DNA of 64,000 bases from Pictodentalium vernedei (GCA_031216915.1 CM062294.1:395613217-395677216), one strand, 5' to 3'; shown: positions 43,661 to 56,670, counted from the stretch's first letter. The notes: generated by a model from the sequence alone, not told the origin. Made by a program: numbers and translations.

Positions 43661-46204
43661 ACGAAATCACCCGTTAATTGTTTCTCCGCCAATTATCCAA
43701 TACTGTCCCCAGCACGCACTTGCGACTTGGTAGTAATTATAGAAATAACGGCGGGTAGTGTAAAATTAGACGAGATCCAAACAAATCCAGAATATAATCT
43801 GATAGAATTATATAACAAAAGAACCTGCGAACTAGACTCTGAAGAAGATTCACTCTTTAGAAACACAAACACTAGATGTAAATACCTGTTGCCTGACGAG
43901 TTCCAGTCAAAACATATTAACCTCCAGGAACACTTCTCAGTATTCCATTTAAATTGTCAGAGTCTCAGAGCCCTGTGGGATGCGTTAAACGAGTTACTAA
44001 CCAGTTTGCAAGACTCAGAAAATATTTTCGACGTCATAGGTCTAACTGAAATATTTAGTGTACCACCCAACATCTCTTATTCCTTACATGGCTATTATCC
44101 ACTCATTAAAAATATGCGACCTGAAGGAAACGACGGGCGGGGTGGGGTGAGACTGTATGTTAAGGAGGGTATTGAATATTAAATATGCCACGACCTATCG
44201 ATTTTCGTCCCACATGTTATTGAATCACAGTTCATTAAAATAAAAATAAAGAATTCAATCAAAATAATAGGAGTCATCTATCGCCCTAATACGCCACCCA
44301 AAGCCGACATCGACCTTTTTTCTTACCAAATGGACTGAAATAACTGACCAAATTAATCATGAAAGCAAGAAAGCATACATAATGGGTGATTTCAACATAG
44401 ACCTCCTTACATCCTCCTCACATTGCCAAACCGAATTCTTCTCAGCTGTAATGACCAGCGAGGGGTATTTACCGTAGATAACTAAACCAACTTGCGTGAC
44501 AAGCCCCTCAGCCACATTAATTGATCATATTTACTCTAATAATATTGTACCCGATTCCCTCTCTGGAATAATTATTACCGATGCTTCTGACCACTTGGGT
44601 ACCTTCCATATGGAGATCAACTGCAAAAACAGGGATCAACAGGAAACTTCTTACACGCGCAGATTCAGTCAACGCAGCATGAACCTTTTCAAACGGTTCT
44701 TGTCGGAAAGTGACTTTTCACCAGTTCTCACAATGTCCCAACCTTGCCTATGAAACATTCATGGATATCTATTCAACAGCTTTTGAAAGATCATTCCCAC
44801 TTACTAGGATTGATGCAAAGAAAAAATTCATTAATAAACAACCCTGGATGTCCAGGGGACTTCAAACCTCGTCCATCGACAAAGGAAAATTTTATACTAA
44901 GAATCTGAAATCGCCAACTGAACAAAATAAAGAAATTACAAAAACTATTGTAAAGTATTTAATAAAATTAGAAAACAAAGTAATGCAATGTGCTTTGAGA
45001 AAATACTCACAGACAATAAGAATAACTTGCAGATTTTAAATAAAACGATAAAAAAGCCAAGCGCACATATAACATGCCCACCTCGTTCATCAAATCGTCG
45101 CCTGAGTGCTAGAATGTTCTATGTCCCCATAGGGGACATAGAACATTCTAGCACTCAGGCGACGAAATGTAATAATGAGGTAATAATAAATGACCCCTTT
45201 GAAATTGCACAAGAGTTCAGCACTTTCTTCGCAAACATTGGTAAACGCATTAGCGACAAAATAGTTAAACCAAATAAAACCTTTCAAAACTTCATAAATT
45301 CGAATATGCTAAACAATTTCTTCATAACACCTACAACCTCATCGGAAGTTATAAACGTAACTAAATCGATGAAACCTAAACAAAGTGAAGATTGTAATGG
45401 TATTACAACGAGTGTCGTGAAAAACACAGTAGATCTAATAGCACACTCCCTTTCTGATATTATAAATAAGTCATTTTCAAAGGGAATAGTCCCTGAAGCT
45501 ATGAAAATTGCGAAAAGGATACCAATATTTAAAACAGGGGATGAAAACCGGTTCACTAATTGCAGACCAATAAGCATATTACGTAATAAAGAGACAGTCA
45601 GAATTAATTACAATGAGCAGGACACGTACAGCATCCTAAGATAAATTGCCCTTCTTTGCACTTCCCAGATTATGGAATGGTTTGGAACAGGAAATAAGAA
45701 ACATTCAAAACAGAAACCATTTCAAAAAGACTCTAACGTCGAAATTTTTATCTGCATACTCTGATTATATTCAATGTAATAACCCATTTTGTGCAGAGTG
45801 CCAATTCAGCGCCTACTAAATAACAAATTGCCTAAGGTTGCCCACCCAGTAAATCTTCATTAGACTCCCACACATTAGAAAATAGATATAGTTTTGTCTC
45901 GAACATTGTCTGAAGATCTCGTCTGCGTCCTATGTTGTCCCAGCTGCCAAGTCTTATCCATACCCATAGGCAACATTCTTTGTGAATAATAAGTACGAAC
46001 TGAACACAACTGAACATCAGTCATACACAAAAAGCCGTTTCCGTGGGAGAAATATTTGTTGGGGGTTGGCAGGTAGACAGTCAATCTGACTATGCCATCC
46101 CCTGTGGTATATATGCTTCATTCTATATTTGTATGTTTCACTTTATACTTGTAATCCCCAATATCATATATACCGTTAAATAAGGCGACATTCATTCATT
46201 CATT
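43661..46204 (+). mobile_element. LINE-2 copy (same family as LINE-1), internally deleted
   Basis: 43727-44182 encodes GSVKLDEIQTNPEYNLIELY and the endonuclease start FSVFHLNCQSLRALWDALN and FDVIGLTEIF. The endonuclease end TLIDHIYSN and ITDASDHLG is at about 44515-44600. RT starts at about 45180 with KSMKPKQSEDCNGIT and KIAKRIPIFKTGDENRFTN, but is cut at about 45585; only the C-terminus LPRLWNGLEQEIRN to NPFCAEC (45665-45800) remains. The 3' UTR has the GGCAGGTAGACAG hairpin and a (CATT)n tail. Similar flanks (CAGTAACAGGCAAAACAA / CAGTAAACAAAACAAAAC) look like a decayed target duplication. Confidence 0.85.
45096..45164. mobile_element. 69-bp palindromic mini-element, copy 4, inserted in LINE-2
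   Basis: Perfect 33-bp arms (CGTCGCCTGAGTGCTAGAAT and on) around a 3-bp centre, flanked by AAAT on both sides. It disrupts the LINE reading between ITCPPRSS and KCNNEVIIND. Confidence 0.9.
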
Positions 46205-46615
46205 CAGTAAACAAAACAAAACAAAAAATAAAGGTTTTCAAAAAATCCGCGTTCGCACGTAATGCTTCGAACAAAGAAGTTCTCAAAGGGCAGCAATTTT
46301 CTGACAGAACACTTCATATAACACCCAGATTGAATGGGGAGATAGACTTCAATAAGATAAGACTCTTGCACAGCACATATAATGTCAACCTACCAAAGGT
46401 GTATCCGTGGATGTCAACGTCTGGTATCTTGTGCAGGCCACCAATAGGCTGTGAATTCATTTATTCTACCAAAGGTTTTTCTGTGGATGTCAACGTCTGG
46501 TATCTTGTGCAGGCCACCAATAGGATGTGAATTCATTTATTTATTAGTGCTTAAGGCCACTTATTTCTACACAATGGCTAATCCATGACTACAACATGGG
46601 GATAAAGCCAAATTT
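46205..46615 (+). repeat. Repeat R, right part
   Basis: Matches the complement of 59420-59100: AAATAAAGGTTT, CAAAGGGCAG, CACCCAGATTGAATGGG, ATCTTGTGCAGGCC and a SINE tail-like TTTATTTATTAGTGCTTAAG. A 70-bp segment with CTACCAAAGG and GGATGTCAACGTCTGGTATC is duplicated in tandem here. Confidence 0.75.
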
Positions 46616-47257
46616 ATTCAAGGGTGATAGAGACTATTTAATCTCCTATAACCGGTATGCCATGGTATCTCTCCCCCATCTGACATCTCCTCCGGGGGTA
46701 GTTATCCTAGGATATCTCTCACTCTCCTGAATCCCCCACCAAAAAACTAAAACTACTTATAATAACATAACATTTATTTACAGTATTTTCAGTTTTCACA
46801 TTAACACTGAAAAAGTTGTTCAAACTCTTGAATACATACATTGACACATTTCCTTTTAAATTCATGTCATGTCAAAGTATGATTATCTTTCCCTTCACCC
46901 ATCCCCATAGCAACCATTTGAAAAAAAGGTTTTATTTACACTCTCATCCAACCATATTTAAGTCCAAACATTGCTGTAGAGAGGTCTTATGAATGTCTAT
47001 AGTACTCTAACAAGATGTTGGGAGGGGGAGGGGGATCTGTGAATGAGAACTGGACAATCTCAGATCCTTTGCAGCAATTTTTCGACAAAAATGGAGGTGG
47101 AAGTGGGGATGGGGTGGAAGGAAGAACGTCCAGACCAGATTACCTTCTCCTTCACCATTCAAGAACCATAGCAGCCATTTGAAAAACGTGAATAGGATTT
47201 ATCTACACTACCACCCACCCACAACAAAGTCCGAACAATGGTTGTAAAGACCATTTG
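46616..47257. other. Degenerate tandem-module sequence
   Basis: No gene. Segments such as CTTTCCCTTCACCCATCC and GGAGGTGGAAGTGGGG recur in altered form at 47130-48300, suggesting an old tandem-module element, minus strand, running to about 49490. Confidence 0.4.
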
Positions 47258-47270
47258 AATGTGTGCAGGA

Positions 47271-47851
47271 GGGGCGCGGTGACGTTGCGGTAACCGGTTC
47301 TCGTCAAATCACCGAAGTTAAGTAACGTCGAGCCTGGTTAGTCCTTGGATGGGTCCCGCCTGAGCGATCGATTCGGTCTTCGCGTTGTGTCCTTGGGCAA
47401 TGTACTTTACCCCGATTGTCCACATGGGGCACGATGACGTTGTGTACTAAGGCGTACTGCACGCTGATGGTGCGCATGTCTTCAACCAGTTTAACCCAGC
47501 CCGTACAGCAAGGCGGAGTTCCGATGTTGGGAGCCTAGTTAGTCCTTGGATGGGTCCCGCCTGAGCGATCGATTCGGTCTTCGCGTTGTGCCCTTGGGCA
47601 ATGTACTTTACCCCGATTGTCCACGTGGGGCACGATGACGTTGTGTACTAAGGCGTACTATACGCCGATGGTGCGCATGTCTTCAACCAATTTAACCCAG
47701 CCCGTACAGCAAGGCGGAGTTCCGATGTTGGGAAGCTGGCAGCTGCTCGACGTTGCTCGGTTCTATCCGGGTACTCCGGCTTCCTCCACGCGTAAACCGT
47801 CAATGACACGATATGACTTTGGCTGTTAAAGTGTCATTAAACCCTAACAAA

Positions 47852-47901
<50 letters not shown>
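47271..47901 (+). mobile_element. 5S-rRNA-headed SINE, complete, with internal duplication
   Basis: The head contains ACCGGTTCTCGTC, ATCACCGAAGTTAAG and GGTTAGTCCTTGGATGGGT, the internal promoter part of 5S rRNA. The body has GTGTCCTTGGGCAATG and TACTAAGGCGTACTGCACG. It ends in (AAAT)n. A 13-bp target duplication (AATGTGTGCAGGA 47258-47270; AATGTGTACAGGA 47902-47914) sets the limits. A 201-bp unit is repeated in tandem (47330-47530 and 47531-47731). Confidence 0.9.
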
Positions 47902-47902
<1 letters not shown>

Positions 47903-47914
47903 ATGTGTACAGGA

Positions 47915-48849
47915 CTTCGACAAGATGGCGGGGTGGTATCCAGGCCTGCTTATACCCCACACGTACCCACCTACTCTCATTAAACAGAGAAGTGACGTGA
48001 TGTGAACATCATCACTGCATTGTGTTACCCACAAAGATAAAAGACTTAAAAACAGAGTCATTTTTTTACTTTGAAATTTAAAAATGAGAATTTTGAAATG
48101 CTTAACTAATATTTGCGGACTATTGAATTAGAAACAGCCAATCTGATAACCTTTGAATTTTTTAAATATTTTTTACAGGGTGAGAAATAGTCATTCTTAA
48201 AACCTTTCAGTAACTTTTTGGACAAAAACGGAAGAGGTGGAGGAGAAGATCTTCTGGTCTAGTTATCCTCCAATTTGTCAAAATATATCACAGTCATGAG
48301 AAAGTAAGATATACATTTATTTTAATGACATACTATTAAATCGTATCTACTGAATTAGAATTAGCCACTCTTACAATCATTGTGGGGGGAGATGTCCACG
48401 CCTGGATGATATATTCGCCTTCACTTTGACAAAATATGAAAACAAAGTTTGGAATGCTGTACTAATATTTATACACTGATGAATTAGAAACAGCCTATCT
48501 CAAAACCTCTGTAAGTTTTTTTTGACAGGGTGAGGAGGAAGATGAACTGTTTCTACAATTCATGGAAAATAGTTCTCTTCTTAACTTATTCTACATTTGC
48601 TTATGTGTTTCCCGAGTAATTTTATACAAGGATTTAGTTGTTTAATATTAAATATAATAAAATATTGCATGCAAATAATAGTAAAAGAAACAAAATTGGA
48701 TGATGAATACATTTAAAAATTAGAAGTGGGGGTCGGACGAATTCCACGAGCAAGATATCCTGCCACATCGGTTTTCGTATTCAGCAAAATTTTTACAAAG
48801 TCATCTTATCCAATACTACTGGGCCAAATTCAACCAAAGATGGTAGGTA
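47915..48849. other. Continuation of degenerate tandem modules
   Basis: Repeated motifs TTTGACAAAATATGAAAAC and GGAGAAGATCTTCTGGTC-like, spaced 150-250 bp. No gene. Confidence 0.4.
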
Positions 48850-49490
48850 TAATCCCTAACACCTGACAATTCAGGTTACTTGAAACCGGATGACTCATCT
48901 ACATTGGGCTCGAAAATGGGAGATAACTGCAAAAACCTTCAGAAAGTTTCTAAAGAGCCACTGTACAGAATATTTTATTTTGGTATGCAACATGCATGAC
49001 TCCTGGACATTCAAGTCCTTTCAAGCCAGGTTCCTACTGCGTCCATATATGGAGCATTCTGGGAGGGGTAAATTTAGAAGCCCCTCCCATATTTTATATT
49101 TATTAGCCCTTGATCGATTTTTACCAGATTTGATATGGTGGTTCACTGAAGACCATGTACTTGATTTATGTGGAAAAAAGTTACCCTCTGGTGGGGGCTG
49201 CATGGGGTAAAAATAGTAACAAAATTCAAAGTCCTATATTTTTAAAACTGCCCAAGAAATATGTTTCTTATATCACATGAACGATGTAGCCCTGCCCATA
49301 TTTTATTTTTTTTAAGCTCTTGACCAATTGAAAACAAATTTGGTATTAGCGGACATTTAATTGCTTTATGGGAAGAAAATTCAACCTCTGTCCCCTGTTT
49401 AGTATTTTTTATTTTGTGATAATAGCTACATGTCTTTGGATAGCATGGTCTCAGGTGAGCGATTAAGGCTCCTTGGAGCCTCTTGTTTTT
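48850..49490 (-). mobile_element. Tandem-module element E, 5' end
   Basis: On the minus strand it starts AACAAGAGGCTCCAAGGAGC then CTTAATCGCTCACCTGAG, the same start as elements C and D, followed by diverged modules. Confidence 0.6.
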
Positions 49491-50050
49491 ATATAGTGTG
49501 TATACTATTTTTCATTTAGTGTTTATATTTCTTGTCCCTATATCCCGATAAATTCGGTCTTTTGATTGGTCAGAATGTCTTGGACAAATAGCCATGGCAA
49601 AGGATGCATCCAACATCCAAGGTATATGAGAGCGTGCAACACCCAGGGTATAAGCGGACGCAAAACATCGGGGATATATGGTTTAAACGAAAGCTATCCG
49701 ATTTTGCTCGCCTCGAAATGAAAATCGAACGAAAAAATCCGAAGATAGTCACAAATATCATGATATTTCCGTCAATTCAATCATAAAAATAAAATAAGAG
49801 AAAATAATTCCTCCCTTGAGTATCAATGTGTTCTATGTGCCAGTAGGCCGATGTGTCAACAAAATACTGAAAAAAATACTGTTTACTCGTTTCCTTAACG
49901 ACCCAAGGGATGTACCTCTATCTGTTGTCTTCTGCGATTATAAAAACAAAACAATTATCACAAATTTGGTCCAAGTGATTGTGGAGCTGAGAAATGCGTC
50001 CACAAATTTATTTCCACTATGCTTGTATTGTGTTTCAAACGGGACAAAAA
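49491..50050. other. Intronic spacer with a half palindrome
   Basis: 49817-49850 has TGTGTTCTATGTGCCAGTAG, half of the palindromic mini-element family, without its partner arm. Nothing else recognised. Confidence 0.4.
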
Positions 50051-50176
50051 CGTTATCTCCGCCAACATGTAAGGTATATGAAGATTTAATACCTGGATAT
50101 CCACAGCGCGGAGTTTAAAAACCAACATCCAGGTATTAAATCTCCATTTTCCATACATGTTGGCGGAGATAACTCA
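50051..50176. repeat. Fold-back element
   Basis: Arms GTTATCTCCGCCAACATGTA and complement, about 50 bp each, loop near 50100-50125 (CACAGCGCGG). Confidence 0.8.
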
Positions 50177-51558
50177 TAATATTTCCTCTGCAGAGATGTT
50201 TGATTGCCTAAGTGGTAATTTGTTATCATATGAACAGAAAATGTTATGGCAAAAAATTTACATGAAAGTGGTTTTCAGATTATTTTCATGTTGATGTTTG
50301 GAAATGATGTTTGTTCTATTCTCCTTGTTTGATGTTTAACATTTAGTGCGAAATTATGTTTTTTTTTTCATTTCAGAAAAGTAATTTTAAATAATTTCAT
50401 AATTACATTCATGCCTTTATTGTTTAAAATGTAATATGCGTGGCTTTTTATCTGTTCTCCTATTCTTGTTTGTACAATGTTCTTGATAACCATTGTTGAT
50501 TTTTTATTGTTAAGAAATGTCATTATTATCTGCTAGATAAGGCTTTTCAGAAACATTGTTATATTGATGACTAAGCCAGTAGTTGTGTTAGGCAACCTGT
50601 GTAAGGTATAAATCATATTCCATGAAAACAATCATGCAAAAAAGTAAACAGATTTATTTCGATCTGGCAATTTGTTTCAAAATGTTTTTTGTTATAACTC
50701 ATGTTCTCACTTTTGTGAGTAGTTATTAATTTCAAGAAATATGACGCAAAACAGTTTATCCCTTCTGTTGGTAGTTAAACTAACCTACAGTTTAGACGCC
50801 AATAAAATATGTGTGAAAAACTATGACAAATTGCCACTTTAGAGTTTTTCAAGAGATAATGAATCAGTTGTTAACTGAGATACATTAAAATACAACTTAA
50901 TTTCTAAGATTGGAGGATAAGGAGCAGTCTGAAAATAAGCAGTCTGACATTTGCAGAATGAGGTCCCCAGAGGGTGAATTTGATGATGCGATCCCACCCA
51001 GTGGGCCAATTTATCCTCTGGTACCGCTTTCTGTTTACTTTTGGAACCCTGATTCAGATTGAGGTTCACAGAGGGTAAATTTAGTGATGCTACCCTGTTG
51101 TGCAGGATAGCATCAATAAATTCACCCTCTGGGGACCGCACTTTGAAGACGACAGACTGCTTGTTTTCTGGTTTGGTAAGGATAGTTATTATTTTCAAGG
51201 ACATAACTTTGTCTAATAACGTGTGGTGGGTTGTATATAATTTATTGAAGCTGTTCTAAGAAACCATGCTTATTAATACCTGAGTACAAATATGAATCTC
51301 ATAGTAATTTTGTTGACCTACCTCCAATGGCTCCTCTTTTTATAAGTCACCCCACCTCCCAACAAGTAGATTTAGAATACTCCACCCTGGGCCTATGTAA
51401 TTGTGGTTAATATCTTGGTGATTTAGGCGCTATGTTGAGAGGATTTTCTCATAATTCAAAATTGAGGTTTTTATGGTAATGTAGTTATTGATAGGGTTAC
51501 ACTGATATTGAAACAGCTTGGTCTACATTTTTGTTCAACAAAATATGTTGCTTTTAAG
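50177..51558. other. Intronic spacer with an inverted pair
   Basis: CCCCAGAGGGTGAATTTGAT (50964) faces AATTCACCCTCTGGGG (51119), with a third related copy at 51068. No gene. Confidence 0.5.
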
Positions 51559-53415
51559 AAACAAGAGGCCCCAAAGGGCCTTAATCGCTTACCGGGCAAA
51601 GTGATTCAAACAAATTGGTTTAAAGAAGTATTTGGGGTCACATTAAGTTAGACATGGTTCATCAACTCTACAAAGGAATGAAGTCATGAGAGACAAATTT
51701 TATGGAACTAGGGACATGGCTTGAACAAACTTGAATCTTACACCCCTAAGGATGCTGCATACCAAATATTAAAAGCATTCATCCGCTGGATCTGAAGAAG
51801 AAGATTTTTTAAGAAAATTCCTCATTTTGAACTAAGTTATCATTCTGGCTCCCACAGTGAGCCCAAATATGAACCCAAGGACTTGGCATGAACAAACTTG
51901 AAACTCACCCCCTAAGGATGCTGCATGCCAAATATCAAAATATTCCGTCTGCTGAATCTGAAGAAGATTTTTAGAGAAAAATTCCTTATATTGACTAAGT
52001 TATAATTCGGGCTCCCACAGGGAGCCCAAATATGCACCCAGGGACTTGGCTTTAACAAACTTGAATCTCACCCCCTTAGGATGCTGCATACCAAATATCA
52101 AAACATTCCGACTGTTGGATCTGAAGAAGAAGATTTTTAAAGAAAATTCCTCATTTTGAACTAAGTTATCATTCGGGCTCCCACGGTGAGTCCAAATACG
52201 TACCTAGGGACATGTTTTGAACAAACTTGAATCTCACCCCCCTAAGGAATCTGCATACCAAATATCAAAACATTCCGATTGCTGGATCTGAAGAAGAAGA
52301 TTTTTAAAGAAAATTCCTCATTTTGAACTAAGTTATAATTCGGGCTCCCACTGTGAGCCCAAATATGAACCCTGGGACTTGGCTTGAAAACACTTGAATC
52401 TCACCCCCTAAGCATGCTGCATGCCCAATATCTAAAGATTCTGCCTGCTGGATCTTGAGAAGAAGATTCTTAAAGAAATTCCCCTGAAATGCACTAAGTT
52501 CAAATTTGGGTTCCTATACTATAACGCAGGGGAGCCGATTTGAACAAACTTGAATCAGATCCACCCCACAATGTTGCATACCAAATATCAAAAGATTCTG
52601 CCTGGTGGATCTGGAGAAGAAGATTTTTTTAAGAAATTTGTCTGAAATGTACTAAGTTCGAATTCGAGCTTCTATAGTGACCCCAAATATGAATCCAGGG
52701 GACCGGTTTGAACAAACTTAAATCAGATCCACCCCACAATGTTGCATACCAAATATCAAAGGATTCTGCCTTCTGGATCTAGAGAAAAAGGTTTTTTAAA
52801 AATTTGCCTGGAATGCACTAAGTTCGAATTCGGGCTTCTATACTGAGCCCAAATGTGAATCCAGGTGCCGATTTGAACAAACTTGAATCAAATCCACCCC
52901 ACAATGTTGCATACCAAATATCAAAAGATTCTGCCTGCTGGATCTGGAGAAGAAGATTTTTTAAGAAATTTGCCTGAAATGCACTAAGTTCGAATTTGGC
53001 TTCTATAGAGAGCCCAAATATGAATCCAAGGGGCCGATTTGAACAAATTTGAATCAGAGCCACCCCATAATGCTGTATACCAAATATCAAATGATTCTGC
53101 CTACTGATCTGGAGAAGATATTTTAATACTGGTTCTGGAGAAGAAGATTTTTAAATAATTTTTCTATAATTCATACGGTGCTATCAGAGTTATGCCCCAT
53201 ACAGAGCCCCCAAGGGACGTGGCCATTTCATTTGAACAAACACGAATTGGCATATAGTAATGAATATTCACATGAAGTTTCGTGAAAATCGGACCAGTGG
53301 TTTAAGAGGAGAAGTCGTTTGAAAAATGTTCACGACGACGGATGACGACGGATGACGACAGACGACAGACGACGGACGGCAATTGATAAGTTGAGCTCCC
53401 TTCGGTGAGCTAAAA
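51559..53415 (+). mobile_element. Tandem-module element C, about 165-bp modules
   Basis: Starts AAACAAGAGGCCCCAAAGGG. About nine modules carry GCTGGATCTGAAGAAGAAG and CATACCAAATATCAAAA (51788, 51951, 52117, 52283, 52450, 52607, 52775, 52937). After them come ATGAAGTTTCGTGAAAATCG, a GACGACGGAT microsatellite and the hairpin end AGCTCCCTTCGGTGAGCTAAA. Confidence 0.8.
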
Positions 53416-53589
53416 AACACCGTGAATGTTTATTAAGAATACACTTATAGTCTAGTTAGCCCTCGTAATTCACCCTCTGCAAAAAGCAGTGCCGAGAAAA
53501 ATGCCAAGGAAACAAAAAATATCCACAGCAAAAATACTGCCGAGGATGGCTTCTTCAGCAAGCCCTGTGGTGGCAGAAATTGTACAACT

Positions 53590-53835
53590 TCCAGATTACA
53601 CAAGGAATCAAACCATGTGGGTTGTACTACGCTGTATTGCTAATCTCACAGTTTACAGAACAAGCTGCAGCACAAACACTAGAAACTTTGTGTTCTGCTT
53701 CTTCTATGTCGATAGCACGAGAATCTGACATCAGATTCCGGAAAGCTCTTACAGAGCTTTCCGGAAACTGATGTCAGATTCTGGTGTTATCAACATAGAA
53801 GCAGTAAGATACTTAGTTTGTGGTTATGCTGTATT
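53590..53835. repeat. Fold-back element with perfect core
   Basis: Core arms at 53694-53802 include CTGACATCAGATTCCGGAAA and its complement; weaker pairing extends to 53590 and 53835. Confidence 0.8.
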
Positions 53836-54662
53836 TGATTTTCACTCATGCTACACATATTGAGCAAGTCGCCTGCTTACTTCCAAGATTTTTTCTCAAC
53901 ACTGACATGGTCATGATTGAGTGAAAGATTCTGCACACTGACTGTGATTATATACACATGTATCTCGAACTACTTTTACGTGTTAAGGTTACTTGAAACT
54001 TTTCACTTCACTGCATACTATATATACATATACATGGCAACTGAGACTATGCGTGCCCCCGTTGATATTACGCAATCGAACACACTTCACAGCAATTACT
54101 GTAGAAGCACGAGTTTTGTACAGGATTTTTTTTTTGTCAAGGAAACAAGGATGAATTACCAGGACTGGTTTATGGTGCTTTTATGAAAGCCAGTGTTTGC
54201 ATTATAAAAGAAAATAGAATAAAAAAACATTTCCACTCATCTGATTTTTACAATTTATTTAAAAGAAAACAAACATTCAAGTCATATGATTGCCAGCTTT
54301 TAGTTTTCAGCTACTTGGGCAATTTGAGACGGTTCAAGTTTGTTCCGACTCATCCCTTCGTGTTTTTCCATAAAATATGCCTTTCAAACTGCAGTGACAT
54401 AATAACCCTTGAAAGTATGGTAGAGTTTGTCTAGTGCTGATAGGATTGGATGCAGTCAGCAAGACCTACGTGTATGATAATAATCATCTGACATCGATAC
54501 CAGAATTATGAAGTTCATGACTTTGTTCCGTTGTACTAACGGCTGACCAGCTGAATGTGATCCAAAATACTTCTTTGAATCGCTTTGCCAGGTTACCGTT
54601 AACACCCCTTGGAGCCTCTTGTTTAATGAATGCTATAAAAAGACTGAACCATACTGAGCAAA
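53836..54662. other. Intronic spacer
   Basis: No gene. A fragment CTTGGAGCCTCTTGTTTAA at 54609 resembles the end of the C/D/E elements. Confidence 0.4.
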
Positions 54663-54667
54663 ATGAA

Positions 54668-56414
54668 AGTGTCAATGACACTGTAGTTTAACTTGTCTTC
54701 TGTGTGCTGTGTCTGATGAACAGGATAATGATCAATGTTTATGAAAGGATTATGAAATAAGACAAGAATTGTGATAATTGGGAATATGTTAATTTATGAT
54801 CCCTGTATGCTATGTTTTTAATAAAAATAATATGAGGTGTACACTGTACTACAGAGCTGAAGGGTGGGTTAATATGACCTCACAGTTAATGTATGTGACC
54901 CTCACAGTTAACGTATGTCAACGAAAGTTACCAAGTTACAGTGAAATTATTCCAAAACGAGTCCTATCAAGTTACATTGAAATCCCTTCATAAATATGTC
55001 CTGTAGGCTGTACTAAAGTTTTCGGGTTTTGGGCTCGGGAGGCCATTATGTTTGAATGATCACGACCAAAAGGGGGAGTTGTCGTCTGGGTATAATCTAA
55101 GGTGATCCTACGAAGTTACAATGAAATCCCTTCATATATATGACCTGTAGACTGTGCTCAAATATTTCGGGCTTCGGGCCCCTGAAACCGTCACAATTGA
55201 CCAATCACGACCAACAGAGGAGTCATCATCTAGGCATTTCCTGGAGTCAACCTAACAAGTTACAATGAAATCCTTCCATAAATACGACCTATCGACTGTG
55301 CTAAAGGTTTTGGGCTTGGGCAGCCATCAGGGCAGAATAAACGCGACCAAAAGGGGCTGTTCTCATCTAGACATTATTTGGAGTCATCCTACCAAGTTAC
55401 AATGAAATCCCTTGATAAATATGACCTGTACACCGTGCTAAATGTTTTCGGGCTTCGGGCCCCTGTAGCTATCACAGTTGCCCATTTGCGTCCGAAAGGG
55501 GACGTTCTCATCTAGACATTATATAAAGTCAACCTACCAAGTTACAATGCAATCCCTTCATAAATATGACCTGTAGACTGTGTTAAAGGTTTTTGAGCTC
55601 GGGCAGCCATCATGGTTGAATGATCGCAACCAAAAGGGGCCATTCTCATCAGGGCATAATCTGGAGTGATCCTACGAAGTTACAATGAAATCCCTTCATA
55701 AATATGACCTGTAGGCTGTGCTTAAGGTTTTTGGGCTTCGGGCACCTGTAGCCGTCACAGTTGTCCAATCACGTCCAAACGGGGATGTTCTCATCTAGAC
55801 ATTATATGAAGTCAACCTACCAATTTACAATGGAATCCCTTCATAAATATGACCTAAAAACTGTGCTAAAGGTTTTCGAGTTTTGGGCTCGAGCAGTCAT
55901 CACAGTTGACAGATCGCGATCAAATGGGGAAGTTCTCATTTAGACATCATACGGAGTCATCCTACCAAGTTACAATGAAATCCCTCCATATTAAATATGA
56001 CCTCCAGACTGTGCTAAAAGTTTTTGGGTTTCGGGCTTGGGCAGCCGTCACGGTTGACATATCATAACCAAAAGGGGATGTTTTCATCTAGGTATTATAC
56101 AGAGGCATCCTACCAAGTTACAATGAAATCCCTTCATAAATATGACCTGTAGACTGTGCTAATGGTTTTCGGGTTTGGGGCTTAGGCAGCCATACCGGGT
56201 GACCGATCATGACCAAAAGGGGACGTTCTCATCATGACCCCAAATCTGCATATGAAATTTCATGACGATCAGACAATAACTACGGGGGGGGGGGGGGGGG
56301 GGTGGGGGGGTGGCCTGTGCTAAAGGAAAATGTGAACAGACTCACAGGCTCACAGACTAACAGCCTTCCGCACGCGTGGTGACAATAGCTTATCTTGACT
56401 TTGTCAAGTTCAGC
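54668..56414 (+). mobile_element. Tandem-module element B, about 143-bp modules
   Basis: Same start as element A (AGTGTCAATGACACTGTAG). Nine modules with GTTACAATGAAATCCCTTCA begin at about 54971, 55115, 55259, 55396, 55541, 55679, 55823, 55967 and 56115. Ends in TAGCTTATCTTGAC / GTCAAGTTCAGCTA. Contains a G run at 56285-56310. Confidence 0.8.
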
Positions 56415-56670
56415 TACAAATATAGATGTCATTAAAAACAGTTCATTGGACTTTTTTAAAGACACCTGTATCTGTAACTTTCTTGATAAATGTTCCAAAA
56501 TTACAATTTAACATGGACAGTGAGTTTCAGCCGATAATAGGTTTAGAGATATTTTTTTTCTAAACTATTGAATTAATTCTTGCTGTGGAAATTTATTTCA
56601 AATCAATGAGATTAATATATTATTATCTTATTGATAAATACGTTTATTGGGTGGTAAGTAAATACGGAAT

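Noticed and set aside
47271-47365. A genuine 5S rRNA gene
   Set aside because: Only the internal promoter part matches 5S; the 5' and 3' ends differ, and the sequence runs into a SINE body with an (AAAT)n tail and target duplication.
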